From CAURNT01 sp963539215 (lineage in GTDB: Bacteria; Fusobacteriota; Fusobacteriia; Fusobacteriales; Leptotrichiaceae), in contig CAUTJT010000010.1 in assembly GCA_963539215.1 (NCBI GenBank), positions 1 to 50,185 on the forward strand: DNA of 50,185 nucleotides, in the 5' to 3' direction. How positions within the stretch are numbered: position 1 is the stretch's first letter; each line of letters starts with the position of its first letter. Shown here piece after piece: positions 32,857-42,613 of this stretch. Below the pieces are notes generated by a model. It worked only from the letters and a program-made list of their open reading frames with translations. It was not told the origin of the DNA and ran no database searches. The translations under genes and the position numbers were made by a program.

Positions 32857-35007
32857 CTAATCCTTAGAACACAACACTAGAATATCTTCTTCATTATCTA
32901 AATATTCTATTTCCATATCTAATATAGATAACATTTGCTCTTTTGTGCTTATACTACTTAAATCTACTGATTTTTGACCAAAATATACAAAAGTATTTGG
33001 AAGTGTTTCATTAGCATCAGAATATATAGTCATGGAATCTATAAACTTATCTATGTACAAATTAATTTCTTCTTTTTTGCAAAAAAGTACTTTTGCATTT
33101 TGTTTTTGTAAACGTATAACTCCTTCAGAATCTATTACACAAGTATTTATTTTTTTATTTTTAATTAATCCAAAAAATATTGAATTAGTACTTGAAAGTT
33201 CAAATATATTCCATTTTCCTGTAGAAGCTATATGTGAAATATTAATATTTTCATCTTTATTTAGTTCTAATAATTTATTTTTCAATTCATCTTGAGTTAA
33301 AGCTTTACTATTTCTATCTTTAGTTCTTAATTCAGTCGCAGCCGTAGCTATTGCTCTCAAAATATTCTTTTTAGAATCTATCTCTATAGTTATATCTATA
33401 GTTTTAGGATCTGCACCTGATTTTATAATCATTTCACTACAATCATGCCTAATTTTTTTTATATCTTCTTCCGTAGGATTAGATATATTTCTTTCTATCT
33501 GTTCTCTTAACAAAGCAAGAGAAACACCTATAGTTGATATATATGGAGCATTTTTAGCTATTTTAAATCTAACTCCTGTAAGTTTACTTAAATATGGAGT
33601 AATTATAGAAGCAGAACCTCCTCCACCAACTAAATATATTATATTTCTATTTAAATTATAATCATCTATCAAACTATTTACTACATCTTTAACTTTATTA
33701 CAAGCAATTTGCAAAGCTTTTTCACAAAGAATTTCTACCTTTTCTCCTGTATAATCTGCAAGTGCAGACCATGCAATTCTAGCAGATTCAACATTACCTT
33801 TAGCATAGTCTTCATCTGGAACATATCCTAAAATATTTGCAGCTCCTGCAAGAGTTAAAGCAAAACTTTCCCCTTCATCACACCTAATTATAGCAAAATT
33901 TTTATTATCATCTACTTTAGGCGCTATTAAGTCTATCTTGGGATTTTTTATTCTCGCTGGATTTGCAAATACTTCATATTCCTTTTCTGCAATATGAGCT
34001 GATCTAGGACCAACATCTGTTATTTCACCATTTTCTATAACTATCATACTACCACCGGCTATACCTAATGTTCTAACATCTAAAGAAGTTAAATAAAGTT
34101 TTTTTCCTCCAATTTCAGCATTCTTTATCATAACTTTTCCTTCTTTAATTGCAGATATATCAGTAGATGTTCCTCCAACCTCTAAAAATATACCATCTGT
34201 AATTTTTTCATACATTAAAGCTCCAGCAACTCCAGCTGCAAGGCCAGATAACATAGTTAGTATAGGTCTTTTTCTAACCTCATCTACACTCATCACCCCA
34301 CCATCACAACGCATTATCATCAATTGTTTTTTTATACCAGCATCTTTAACTGCAGCTTCTGTCATATTAGCAGTTTCTAACATTGTTGGTATAAGAGAAG
34401 CATTAACTGCCGCAGTTCTTGTTCTTGCTTGAAGACCATATAATTGAGATATTTCATATCCTCCTGTAGCGAGCATACCCATCGAATTCGCTATTTCCAC
34501 AACTTTTTTTTCATTAGTGGGATCATCTACAGAATAACTTTCTGAAGCAACTATAATTTTAACACCTTCTTTTTTTAATTCATTTATAGAATTAATAACA
34601 TTATCTTCATCAATATTACTCGAATCAATAAATCTATGATGAGTATATAAATATTTATCACTAGATAATTCAATATTTCCAACTATAGTTTCATTTTTTG
34701 AACGATTAGCTTCTATACCTTTACCCATACCTATAATACCAACTTTAGCAACATCCCCTTCAAGAAGTGCATTTGTTGCTTGAGTCGTACCATGAGCTAT
34801 AAAAGTTATATCCTCTGTAGAAATATTATTTTCTTCAAGAACTTTATTTATTGCTAAAATTATGCCCTCTGAAACTCCTTTTTTTGAGCTATGAGTTGTA
34901 GGCACCTTCGTTTTTGCTATAACTTCAAAAGTTTTATTATCTACTACAACAGCATCAGTAAATGTACCTCCAACATCTATCCCTATCCTTACTTTTCTAG
35001 TTTCCAT
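32857..35007 (-). CDS. Hydantoinase/oxoprolinase family protein (HyuA-like)
   Basis: A 716-residue protein of the HyuA family, ATP-dependent openers of cyclic amides (5-oxoproline, N-methylhydantoins) and acetone-carboxylase-type kinases. Actin-fold ATP motifs are IGIDVGGTFTDAVVVDN (residues 8-24), HGTTQATNALLEG, EVGGTSTDIS and YLVGGGGSASII. About 150 extra residues at the C-terminus carry another weakly structured domain. The HyuB-like partner normally required for hydantoin or oxoproline hydrolysis is absent; instead there are a transporter upstream and HExxH and FAD genes downstream. The substrate is therefore open. Confidence 0.85.
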   Translation of the reverse strand: METRKVRIGIDVGGTFTDAVVVDNKTFEVIAKTKVPTTHSSKKGVSEGIILAINKVLEENNISTEDITFIAHGTTQATNALLEGDVAKVGIIGMGKGIEANRSKNETIVGNIELSSDKYLYTHHRFIDSSNIDEDNVINSINELKKEGVKIIVASESYSVDDPTNEKKVVEIANSMGMLATGGYEISQLYGLQARTRTAAVNASLIPTMLETANMTEAAVKDAGIKKQLMIMRCDGGVMSVDEVRKRPILTMLSGLAAGVAGALMYEKITDGIFLEVGGTSTDISAIKEGKVMIKNAEIGGKKLYLTSLDVRTLGIAGGSMIVIENGEITDVGPRSAHIAEKEYEVFANPARIKNPKIDLIAPKVDDNKNFAIIRCDEGESFALTLAGAANILGYVPDEDYAKGNVESARIAWSALADYTGEKVEILCEKALQIACNKVKDVVNSLIDDYNLNRNIIYLVGGGGSASIITPYLSKLTGVRFKIAKNAPYISTIGVSLALLREQIERNISNPTEEDIKKIRHDCSEMIIKSGADPKTIDITIEIDSKKNILRAIATAATELRTKDRNSKALTQDELKNKLLELNKDENINISHIASTGKWNIFELSSTNSIFFGLIKNKKINTCVIDSEGVIRLQKQNAKVLFCKKEEINLYIDKFIDSMTIYSDANETLPNTFVYFGQKSVDLSSISTKEQMLSILDMEIEYLDNEEDILVLCSKD

Positions 35008-35020
35008 AATTTCACCTTAA

Positions 35021-36301
35021 TTAAAATAATGTTATTGCAGAATATACAAGTATTCCTAAAGTCATAATCATAGTATATGGTAATGTTGATTTCAATATAT
35101 CATTTACATCAACTTTTGCAAATCCTGCTATAATTACATTTTGAGTATTAGTTGGATCTGTTACTGTTTGAACCATACTTGTACTCTTTAAGGCCATTCC
35201 AACTGCAGGTATACTTAATCCAGATAAAAGTAATATTTTAGCTATTCCTGAACCTAATCCAAACATATTTAATGGTCCCCTATAAAGTGCAAGTGGTGAT
35301 AATATAGTAAATATAGCTATATACATAATAGGATTAGTTGGTGCTATAAATGATATAACTGGTTGTATTAATTCTACTGATTGTGGTGTAAATACTGCAT
35401 TTAGAAGTATACCAATACCTATCATTAATCCTATCACTCCTGCAACATCTTTAATACCTTCAACAACAGAACTAGATAAATCTTGTACCATTTCCATAGG
35501 TCTTACTATTAAAGCAGTTATTATTATTGATACAATTAATGCTGTATCAGGATTCCATTTTAAAAAGAAAACTAATATTATTGGTAAAATTGGTGTAAAC
35601 AAAGCAATTACATTTACATCATTATTTTTACACACATTTACACACCAAGATTTTCTTGTACCTTTTAATCCTTTTCTATATACATTAATGTATATATATA
35701 TAAGAGTAATAATTGTAGAAATTATACCCATAACTATAGAATAAGATTTAATTGTTTCTATATCCATTCCTATAGTATCTATAAATATTTGATATAGAGA
35801 AACATTAAATATTAATCCAATATTTAATCCAAATAATATTAAACAAGCTGCTACTAATGATTCTATACCTGATGCAAGAAATATAGGAATAGCTATTTGC
35901 GCTACCATTATTACAGCACCAGCACCACTCATAGCAGTAAAGATTATAGATATAGCTGCTGTTAATACTATAGCAATTATAGTTGGTTTATCTCCTGCTA
36001 GTTCTGCGGCTCTTTTTATTATTGAATCAGATATACCTTTTTTTTGAATAATCTTGGCAAATATTGCACCATAGATAGTAACTATAATCGTACTAGCAAG
36101 CTTAACTCCACCTTTTGCTATAACAAAATCCATTATTGAATTTACTTCAGGATCTTCTGTTTTAAAAGGAACCCCAGCTATTACCGCAATAAGTATTCCC
36201 ATAATAGGTAAAGCTAATATTGCAGGTAATTTTTTTGTCATCATTAAATATGCTCCTGCAAAAAATATTGCAAAAATTAAAATAATTTGTAAAGTTTGCA
36301 T
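35021..36301 (-). CDS. Ion-transporter superfamily permease (citrate/GntP-like)
   Basis: A 426-residue inner-membrane protein with about eleven to twelve hydrophobic segments in two inverted halves. The hairpin-like motifs AMSGAGAVIMVAQIAIP and STSMVQTVTDPTNTQNVI are typical of the ion-transporter superfamily (CitMHS, GntP, DcuC-like). Such carriers take up organic acids or related anions with H+ or Na+. It is the first gene of the hyuA operon, 13 bp ahead of hyuA, so it presumably brings in the pathway substrate. Confidence 0.78.
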   Translation of the reverse strand: MQTLQIILIFAIFFAGAYLMMTKKLPAILALPIMGILIAVIAGVPFKTEDPEVNSIMDFVIAKGGVKLASTIIVTIYGAIFAKIIQKKGISDSIIKRAAELAGDKPTIIAIVLTAAISIIFTAMSGAGAVIMVAQIAIPIFLASGIESLVAACLILFGLNIGLIFNVSLYQIFIDTIGMDIETIKSYSIVMGIISTIITLIYIYINVYRKGLKGTRKSWCVNVCKNNDVNVIALFTPILPIILVFFLKWNPDTALIVSIIITALIVRPMEMVQDLSSSVVEGIKDVAGVIGLMIGIGILLNAVFTPQSVELIQPVISFIAPTNPIMYIAIFTILSPLALYRGPLNMFGLGSGIAKILLLSGLSIPAVGMALKSTSMVQTVTDPTNTQNVIIAGFAKVDVNDILKSTLPYTMIMTLGILVYSAITLF

Positions 36302-36339
36302 AATAATACCTCCAAAATATAAATATCTATTTCGATAAT

Positions 36340-36419
36340 ATTATACCTTGATTTTTATTAATTAAAATAAATTTGAAAAAAACTTATATATATCACCATT
36401 TTGAAAAAACATTTCAAAA
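36340..36419 (-). promoter_or_regulatory. Promoter region with palindromic operator of the hyuA operon
   Basis: TATAAT on the minus strand is at 36340-36345 with no good -35 box at 16-18 bp, suggesting an activated promoter. Upstream is TTTTGAAA-AAACA-TTTCAAAA (36399-36419), a perfect 8-bp inverted repeat, with a further half-site-like TTTGAAAAA at 36372-36380. This is a candidate regulator-binding site; no regulator gene lies in the operon. Confidence 0.4.
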
Positions 36420-36426
36420 AAAATAT

Positions 36427-36486
36427 AAAAAAAGAACATTAATAGCAAAACAATAAAAATCATCATTCTATATTAATATTCTTTTT
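36427..36486 (-). terminator. Terminator after the AlkD-like gene
   Basis: Arms around 36427-36445 (AAAAAAAGAACATTAATAG) and 36469-36486 with one mismatch, giving a long stem ending in seven T on the minus strand. It separates the AlkD-like gene from the hyuA operon. Confidence 0.6.
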
Positions 36487-36493
36487 CCACATC

Positions 36494-37168
36494 TCAAATC
36501 TTCAATTTTATTAAATATTCTTTTATTTTCATATCAATTTGTCTACTTTCTATAGCTTTTTGAAGTGCTTTATTATGTACCCATTTATCTATTTTTTTAT
36601 CTTCAAAATATTTAATAGTTCTCTCATAATCGTGTACTAAAGCCATACTCAAATACCAAGCTTTAACCATTTTCACATAATATTCATCATTATCTTCTGA
36701 TTTTATTACTAAGTCTGTATAATCATATAATCTATTAGATAAAAGTAGTCCTATACCATATCTTTTTGTATACGGCATATCACTATTTATACATTCTTTA
36801 GCAAATTTATAAACCTCTTTAGGATATTTTTTAAATATTTTAGGAGATGATATATCACATGTAGCCCAATTATCTACAAAAGGTAATATATCTTTTATTC
36901 TGTTAATTGCTATATTTAAGTCTTTTTCTTTTTCTAATATATACATATATATGTTATACTCTTCAAAATACTTAAATTCTTTTAATTGACTAATATATTT
37001 TTCTTTATTTTCAATGCTTTTTAATTCATTTTTTATAATTTCCCTTAATTTAGGAGCTCTCACTCCTATAATTTTATCTTTAGATATATTAGGTATAAGT
37101 TTTATTGTAAATTTTCTATATTCTTCATCTCTTGATTTTAACAAAATATTTCTAATATTTGTCAACAA
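36494..37168 (-). CDS. DNA alkylation repair protein (AlkD-like)
   Basis: About 225 residues, almost all helical, with the HEAT-like repeats of AlkC/AlkD glycosylases. Family stretches: VRAPKLREIIK near residue 40, LPFVDNWATCDISSPKIF near 105-122 (containing the conserved Trp and Asp), and a helical C-terminus. AlkD removes 3-methyladenine and 7-methylguanine. The start is unclear: the GTG at 37177 is inside the ribosome site GAGGTG, so a TTG at 37168 or 37165 is more likely. It follows the CPBP gene with a gap of about 11 bp. Confidence 0.8.
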   Translation of the reverse strand: MLTNIRNILLKSRDEEYRKFTIKLIPNISKDKIIGVRAPKLREIIKNELKSIENKEKYISQLKEFKYFEEYNIYMYILEKEKDLNIAINRIKDILPFVDNWATCDISSPKIFKKYPKEVYKFAKECINSDMPYTKRYGIGLLLSNRLYDYTDLVIKSEDNDEYYVKMVKAWYLSMALVHDYERTIKYFEDKKIDKWVHNKALQKAIESRQIDMKIKEYLIKLKI

Positions 37169-37179
37169 ATAAATCACCT

Positions 37180-37860
37180 CTAAAACATAAGTTCAATAAA
37201 AGATAAAACATTGTTTATAAAATGAGCAAATATAGTTGCCTCTACTGATTCAGTTTTAATATATATTAATCCAAATAACATACCCATAGAAAAATATATA
37301 AAGAAAGAAGATATAGCAAAATCTGATGATACATGAACTAAAGCAAATAATATACTTGATATTATCAATCCTACAAATTTATTCTTATTTAACCCAAATA
37401 TGGTATATCTAAATATTAATTCCTCAGCTATAGGAGCAAATACAACTAAAGATAAGAATAATATAGAAGTATTAGTCTTAGCTGCAAGAGTTTCTATAAT
37501 ATTTTGATTTTCTGGCATTAACTTAAAATAATTAATAAAACCAGATAAAATTAACGAAAAAATGATAGTTATAACTCCTATTATTCCTAAATTTTTCAAA
37601 TTATTTTTTGATATGTTTTTTAATGAATATTTAAAAACTTTAATTTTAATAATTCTAAACAATAAAATAAATAATAGTATAAAAATTATATTTGTATAAA
37701 ACATAATATTTATTAAATTTAAAAATGAACTTTTAGTTATAACAAAATATACATTTTCAATAACAGATCCTATAAAATTAGATAATAAATAAATCAAAAA
37801 TACAGATAATATAATTATAATTTTTGATTTCAACTTTAAATTTTTTAATTCATTCACCAT
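37180..37860 (-). CDS. CPBP family intramembrane metalloprotease
   Basis: A 226-residue membrane protein with about six to seven hydrophobic segments. The CPBP/CAAX-protease signature is EELIFR (in FAPIAEELIFRYTIFG), followed by FALVHV and FAHFINN, which supply the metal-ligand Glu and His residues. Members process membrane peptides or bacteriocins, or confer self-immunity. The ATG at 37860 has AAGGAGGAA, so an upstream 18-residue extension is rejected. It shares an operon with the AlkD-like gene, and its promoter is divergent from mutS. Confidence 0.82.
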   Translation of the reverse strand: MVNELKNLKLKSKIIIILSVFLIYLLSNFIGSVIENVYFVITKSSFLNLINIMFYTNIIFILLFILLFRIIKIKVFKYSLKNISKNNLKNLGIIGVITIIFSLILSGFINYFKLMPENQNIIETLAAKTNTSILFLSLVVFAPIAEELIFRYTIFGLNKNKFVGLIISSILFALVHVSSDFAISSFFIYFSMGMLFGLIYIKTESVEATIFAHFINNVLSFIELMF

Positions 37861-37885
37861 AAATTCCTCCTTATTCAATCTATTT

Positions 37886-37944
37886 ATTATACTATACTCC
37901 AATATTTTTTTCAATTTGAATATGGCTTTAATTTATAGTATAAT
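37886..37944. promoter_or_regulatory. Divergent promoters of the CPBP gene and mutS
   Basis: Leftward: TTGAAA (37909-37914 complement) and TATAAT (37886-37891), 17-bp spacer. Rightward: TTGAAT (37916-37921) and TATAAT (37939-37944), 17-bp spacer. The two -35 boxes are one base apart, so the polymerases would compete. Confidence 0.7.
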
Positions 37945-37974
37945 GTATTTAAAAAAGTAGAAAAGAGGTAATTT

Positions 37975-40524
37975 ATGTCTACTCCATTAATGAAACAATA
38001 TAGGGAAATAAAAGAAAAATACAAAGAATACATACTATTTTTTAGACTTGGTGATTTCTATGAGATGTTTTTCGAAGATGCTGAAATCGCTTCTAAAGTC
38101 TTAGGATTAACATTAACTTCAAGAAACAAAGAGAAAGGAATGAATGTCCCACTTGCAGGTATACCTTTTCATTCTTCTAAACCATATATAGCAAAATTAG
38201 TTAATAATGGGTATAAGGTTGCAATATGTGAACAAACTGAAGATCCTAAAAAAACTAAAGGATTGGTAAAAAGAGAAGTTATTCAAATTATTACATCAGG
38301 AACTATCCAAGATATAGACTTTATAGATTCTAAATCTAATAATTATCTTGCTTGTATAACATATTCTAACTATAATTTTGCAATATCTTTTATAGATATT
38401 ACGACAGGAGAATTTAAAGTAATAGAAACTGATGAAGATAATTTAATTAGTGAAATATATAAAATAGAACCTAGTGAATTAATATTTACAAACAATGTAG
38501 CTGATAAAATAAGTTCTTTAATAGAAAAACTTAATATTAATACTAGTATAGTTTCAAGAATAAATGATAGTGAAAAATTCTTAAAAGATTATTTCAATAT
38601 TGCTTCACTTGATAGCTTTGGAATATATGGAAAGAAAAATGTAATAGATGCTTGTGCTTTAATACTTGACTATATCTTAACATTACAATTTAACAATGAA
38701 TTAAACATACAAAAAATAGAAATAATTAATAAATCAAATTTTGTTGAACTTTCTTCTTTAACTCTTAGAAATTTAGAAATTTCTAAAAATCAAAGAGATA
38801 AAAATACTTATGGTTCTTTACTTTGGGTATTAGATAAATGCAAAAGTTCTAATGGATCAAGAAAATTAAAACAATTACTTCAAGCTCCATTACTTGATAT
38901 AAATGAAATAAACTCTAGGTTTAATGATATAGAGTATTTAAGCAAGGAAATAATAATCAGAGAAGAAATCAGAGAATTACTTGATAGTGTATATGATATA
39001 GAAAGACTTATGGGTAAGATAATATTTTCAAACGAAAATGGTAAAGATTTAATTTCTCTTAAAAATACTATAGAAGCTAGTTTTAAAATAAGAAATTTAT
39101 GGCCTGAAAAATTTCAAAATATAGATTTTAATTCACTTAAAGATATTTATACAAAAATAAATGAAACTATACTTGAAAATGCACCTTTTTCTGTTAGAGA
39201 AGGAAATATGATTAAACCTGGAATAGATACTCAATTAGATGAATTAAGAGATATTATGAATAATGGTACAAGTATTTTACTTGATATAGAAAATAGAGAA
39301 AAAGAAAAAACAGGAATTAAAAATTTAAAAATTAAGTATAATAATGTATTTGGATATTTTATAGAAGTTTCTAAATCTAATCTTGATGCAGTCCCTGATA
39401 CATATATACGTAAACAAACAATATCTAATGCCGAAAGATTTATAACTGAAGAAATAAAAAGCTATGAAGATAAAATAATAAACTCTCGTACAAAAATAGC
39501 TGAAATAGAATATGTATTACTTAAAAATTTGAGTTCATATATTAAAAATTTCAAAAAAATATTTATAGATCTTTCTAATATTTTAGCCTATATAGATATA
39601 ATAATTTCATTTACTATAGTTTCTATGGAAAATGGATATGTTAAACCAATATTTAATAATAAGGGTATATATGATATTAAAAAAGGTAGACATCCTGTTG
39701 TTGAAAAATTAATTGGTGATCAAACCTTTGTTTCTAATGATATATATTTTGATGATAAAGAAAGATTTATAATCCTTACTGGTCCTAATATGTCAGGAAA
39801 ATCTACATACATGAAACAAATAGCTTTAATTTCAATAATGGCACAAATCGGTTGTTTTGTTCCAGCAAAATATGCTAATATTTCTATTGTAGATAAAATA
39901 CTTACAAGAATTGGAGCAAGTGATGATATCATAAGTGGTCAATCTACATTTATGGTTGAAATGAGTGAAGTTGCTAGTATAATTAATTCGGCTACAACTA
40001 ACTCTTTAATAATACTTGATGAAGTAGGTCGTGGTACTTCAACTTACGATGGACTAGCCATAGCTAGCTCTATATCTAAATATATAGTAGAAAATATTAA
40101 TGCAAAAACTATATTTGCAACACATTATCATGAATTAACTGATCTTGAAAATAGATACGATAATATATTAAATTATAGAATAGAAGTGGAAGAAAAAGAA
40201 GGTAAAGTAAACTTCTTAAGAACTATAATCAAAGGTGGAGCAGATAAATCTTATGGAATAGAAGTTGCAAAACTTGCAGGACTACCTAAAGTTATCATAA
40301 AAGAATCTAAAAAAATATTAAAATCTCTTGAAGAATCAAAAAAAGATTCTCAAATAAATTTATTTGATAGTATAGAATATACTGAATATGATAGATTAGA
40401 AGAAATGGAAGACACAATAAAAGATCTTAGCGACAAGCTTAATAACATAAAAAATATAGACACTAATAACATGACTCCTTTAGAGGCATTAATATTAATA
40501 AATAAATTAAAAGATGAACTTTAA
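37975..40524 (+). CDS. mutS: DNA mismatch repair protein MutS
   Basis: An 849-residue mismatch-recognition ATPase starting repair of replication errors. The mismatch-binding Phe-x-Glu motif is within FRLGDFYEMF near residues 23-32. The ABC-type ATPase has Walker A GPNMSGKST (603-611), the signature STFMVEMSE, Walker B LIILDEVGRGTS and the H-loop ATHYHEL. The length is normal. A terminator overlaps the stop codon, so mutS is a single-gene unit here; mutL is not within the window. Confidence 0.97.
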   Translation: MSTPLMKQYREIKEKYKEYILFFRLGDFYEMFFEDAEIASKVLGLTLTSRNKEKGMNVPLAGIPFHSSKPYIAKLVNNGYKVAICEQTEDPKKTKGLVKREVIQIITSGTIQDIDFIDSKSNNYLACITYSNYNFAISFIDITTGEFKVIETDEDNLISEIYKIEPSELIFTNNVADKISSLIEKLNINTSIVSRINDSEKFLKDYFNIASLDSFGIYGKKNVIDACALILDYILTLQFNNELNIQKIEIINKSNFVELSSLTLRNLEISKNQRDKNTYGSLLWVLDKCKSSNGSRKLKQLLQAPLLDINEINSRFNDIEYLSKEIIIREEIRELLDSVYDIERLMGKIIFSNENGKDLISLKNTIEASFKIRNLWPEKFQNIDFNSLKDIYTKINETILENAPFSVREGNMIKPGIDTQLDELRDIMNNGTSILLDIENREKEKTGIKNLKIKYNNVFGYFIEVSKSNLDAVPDTYIRKQTISNAERFITEEIKSYEDKIINSRTKIAEIEYVLLKNLSSYIKNFKKIFIDLSNILAYIDIIISFTIVSMENGYVKPIFNNKGIYDIKKGRHPVVEKLIGDQTFVSNDIYFDDKERFIILTGPNMSGKSTYMKQIALISIMAQIGCFVPAKYANISIVDKILTRIGASDDIISGQSTFMVEMSEVASIINSATTNSLIILDEVGRGTSTYDGLAIASSISKYIVENINAKTIFATHYHELTDLENRYDNILNYRIEVEEKEGKVNFLRTIIKGGADKSYGIEVAKLAGLPKVIIKESKKILKSLEESKKDSQINLFDSIEYTEYDRLEEMEDTIKDLSDKLNNIKNIDTNNMTPLEALILINKLKDEL

Positions 40525-40536
40525 GTTTCATCTTTT
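40509..40536 (+). terminator. Terminator of mutS
   Basis: Arms AAAAGATGAA (40509-40518) and TTCATCTTTT (40527-40536) around an eight-base loop that holds the stop codon, followed by further T. Confidence 0.8.
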
Positions 40537-40598
40537 TTATTTCAAACTAATCATTAATAAAATTAATGCTATTATTAATAATTTATATACTTAAATTA

Positions 40599-40628
40599 TT
40601 GACTTTTTGAAATACAATGTTGTATAAT
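40599..40628 (+). promoter_or_regulatory. opp operon promoter
   Basis: TTGACT (40599-40604) and TATAAT (40623-40628), 18-bp spacer, about 36 bp before oppB. No further operator is obvious. Confidence 0.75.
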
Positions 40629-40664
40629 AGATTAAATTAATACAAAGAAAAGGGGAAATCAATA

Positions 40665-41636
40665 ATGAAAAACATGTTAAAATTTATCTTTAAAAGAGTA
40701 TTCACTGGTTTAATAACGTTATTTTTAGTAATAACTATTACATTTTTCCTATTACATAGACTTCCTGGAGATCCTTTTGAGAGTGAAAAAGCTATTCCTC
40801 CTCAAGTAAAAGCAAATCTTATGGTTAAATATGGAATAGATAAACCACTAGGAGTACAATATGTTAATTACTTGAAAAATGTTGCTAAAGGTGATCTTGG
40901 AATATCAATGAAAGAAAAAGGTAGAACTGTTAATTCAGTTATTAAAAATTCCTTCCCTATATCTGCAGATTTAGGTATAAGGGCAGTAATATTTGGCTTA
41001 GTATTTGGTATACCTTTAGGAATACTAGCTGCATTAAATAGAGGTAAAAAATTAGATTACAGTTCTATGATAATAGCTGTTATAGGAATATCGGTTCCAA
41101 GCTTTGTAATAGCAGGTGTTTTACAGCTATATGCTGTAGATATTCATAAAGCTATACTAATAGATAGACTGCATCTTCCATTAGGTAAAATTTTACTTAC
41201 AGGATGGGATAGTCCAGCTAAAAAAATTCTACCAGTTATAGCACTTGGATTTTTCTCAGTAGCTGAAGTTGCACGTCTTATGAGAAGTAAAATGATAGAA
41301 ATCATGGATCAAGACTATATAAAACTTGCAATCGCTAAAGGTGTAAAACCTATAAATATTATACTTAAACATGCGTTACGTAATGCAATGTTACCTATAA
41401 TAACAGTAATATCACCATCTATAGCAGCTATACTAACAGGATCTTTTGTAATAGAAACTATGTTTAGTATAGGTGGACTTGGTAAATACTACATAGGTAG
41501 TATAATAGATAGAGACTATACTATGGTATTAGGAGTTACAGTATTTTATTCTGCATTCTTAATATTAATGATGATAGTAATGGATGTACTTTATGCTCTT
41601 GTAGATCCTAAAATTAAGTTAGAAGGAGGTAATTAA
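40665..41636 (+). CDS. oppB: Oligopeptide ABC transporter permease OppB
   Basis: A 323-residue permease of the OppB/DppB type: an N-terminal helix (residues 14-34), LHRLPGDPFESE, then five further membrane segments. The cytoplasmic EAA loop appears as YIKLAIAKGVKPINIILKHA. It forms the channel with OppC. The ATG has AAAGGGGAAA. First gene of oppBCDFA; the next gene begins one base after its stop. Confidence 0.92.
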   Translation: MKNMLKFIFKRVFTGLITLFLVITITFFLLHRLPGDPFESEKAIPPQVKANLMVKYGIDKPLGVQYVNYLKNVAKGDLGISMKEKGRTVNSVIKNSFPISADLGIRAVIFGLVFGIPLGILAALNRGKKLDYSSMIIAVIGISVPSFVIAGVLQLYAVDIHKAILIDRLHLPLGKILLTGWDSPAKKILPVIALGFFSVAEVARLMRSKMIEIMDQDYIKLAIAKGVKPINIILKHALRNAMLPIITVISPSIAAILTGSFVIETMFSIGGLGKYYIGSIIDRDYTMVLGVTVFYSAFLILMMIVMDVLYALVDPKIKLEGGN

Positions 41637-41637
41637 T

Positions 41638-42594
41638 ATGTCAAAATATAAATATGATAGAGAAAATTATGTAACTGTTCCTAGTGATTTTGATTATGTA
41701 GGTCCAGATCTTAAAAAAAGTGAAGATATTAATAAACCTAGTACAACTTATTGGAAGGATTCATGGAGAAGATTTAAAAAAAATAAAGTTGCACTTGGAT
41801 TCCTAATTCTTTTGGGAATATATATATTATTCGGTATATTTGGCAGCTTATTTACTAAATATAACTATTATGAACAACATACTCAAGATTTATTCTTAAG
41901 TCCAGCAAAAGGATTTTCTAAAGGATATTATCTAGGTACAGACTCTCTAGGCCGTGATATATATTCAAGAGTTATTCAAGGTATAAAAATATCACTACAA
42001 CTTTCTATAATAGTTGCAAGTATATGTGTAATCGTAGGAAGTGTATACGGTTCAATATCAGCATATTTTGGAGGTATAATAGATACAATAATGGTAAGAA
42101 TTATAGAAATTGTACTATCTATTCCTTCTATGATTTATATAATATTACTTATGGTAATAATGGGTAATAGCATTAAAACAATAATAATAGCTCTTGCTTT
42201 AACAAGATGGTTAGGATATGCCTTACTTGTAAGAGGTGAGGTTTTAAAAATTAAAGAAAATGAATATGTTCTTGCTTCACATTCATTAGGTGCTAACTTT
42301 TGGTGGATAATTAAAAAACACTTACTACCTAATACTTTAAGTATAATAATAGTTAGACTTACTATGGATATTCCTTCAATAATATTCTCAGAAGCATTTT
42401 TAAGTTTTATAGGACTTGGAGTTCCAATACCTCAAGCTTCACTTGGAAATTTAGTTTCTGATGGATTTAAGGAAATAACAACACATTCATATATGTTCTT
42501 AATTCCAGCAATAGCTATATCATTAATAACTTTATCTTTTAATATTATAGGGGATGCTATGTCAGATGCACTTAATCCTAAGTTAAGAGATTAA
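41638..42594 (+). CDS. oppC: Oligopeptide ABC transporter permease OppC
   Basis: A 318-residue permease of OppC/DppC type. A hydrophilic N-terminus of about 45 residues precedes WRRFKKNKVALGF, which is the usual OppC start; LGTDSLGRDIYSRVI and the EAA loop (YVLASHSLGANFWWIIKKHL) are characteristic. Six membrane segments. Cotranscribed with oppB and oppD. Confidence 0.92.
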   Translation: MSKYKYDRENYVTVPSDFDYVGPDLKKSEDINKPSTTYWKDSWRRFKKNKVALGFLILLGIYILFGIFGSLFTKYNYYEQHTQDLFLSPAKGFSKGYYLGTDSLGRDIYSRVIQGIKISLQLSIIVASICVIVGSVYGSISAYFGGIIDTIMVRIIEIVLSIPSMIYIILLMVIMGNSIKTIIIALALTRWLGYALLVRGEVLKIKENEYVLASHSLGANFWWIIKKHLLPNTLSIIIVRLTMDIPSIIFSEAFLSFIGLGVPIPQASLGNLVSDGFKEITTHSYMFLIPAIAISLITLSFNIIGDAMSDALNPKLRD

Positions 42595-42613
42595 TCGGAG
42601 AGGAGTAAAATTT

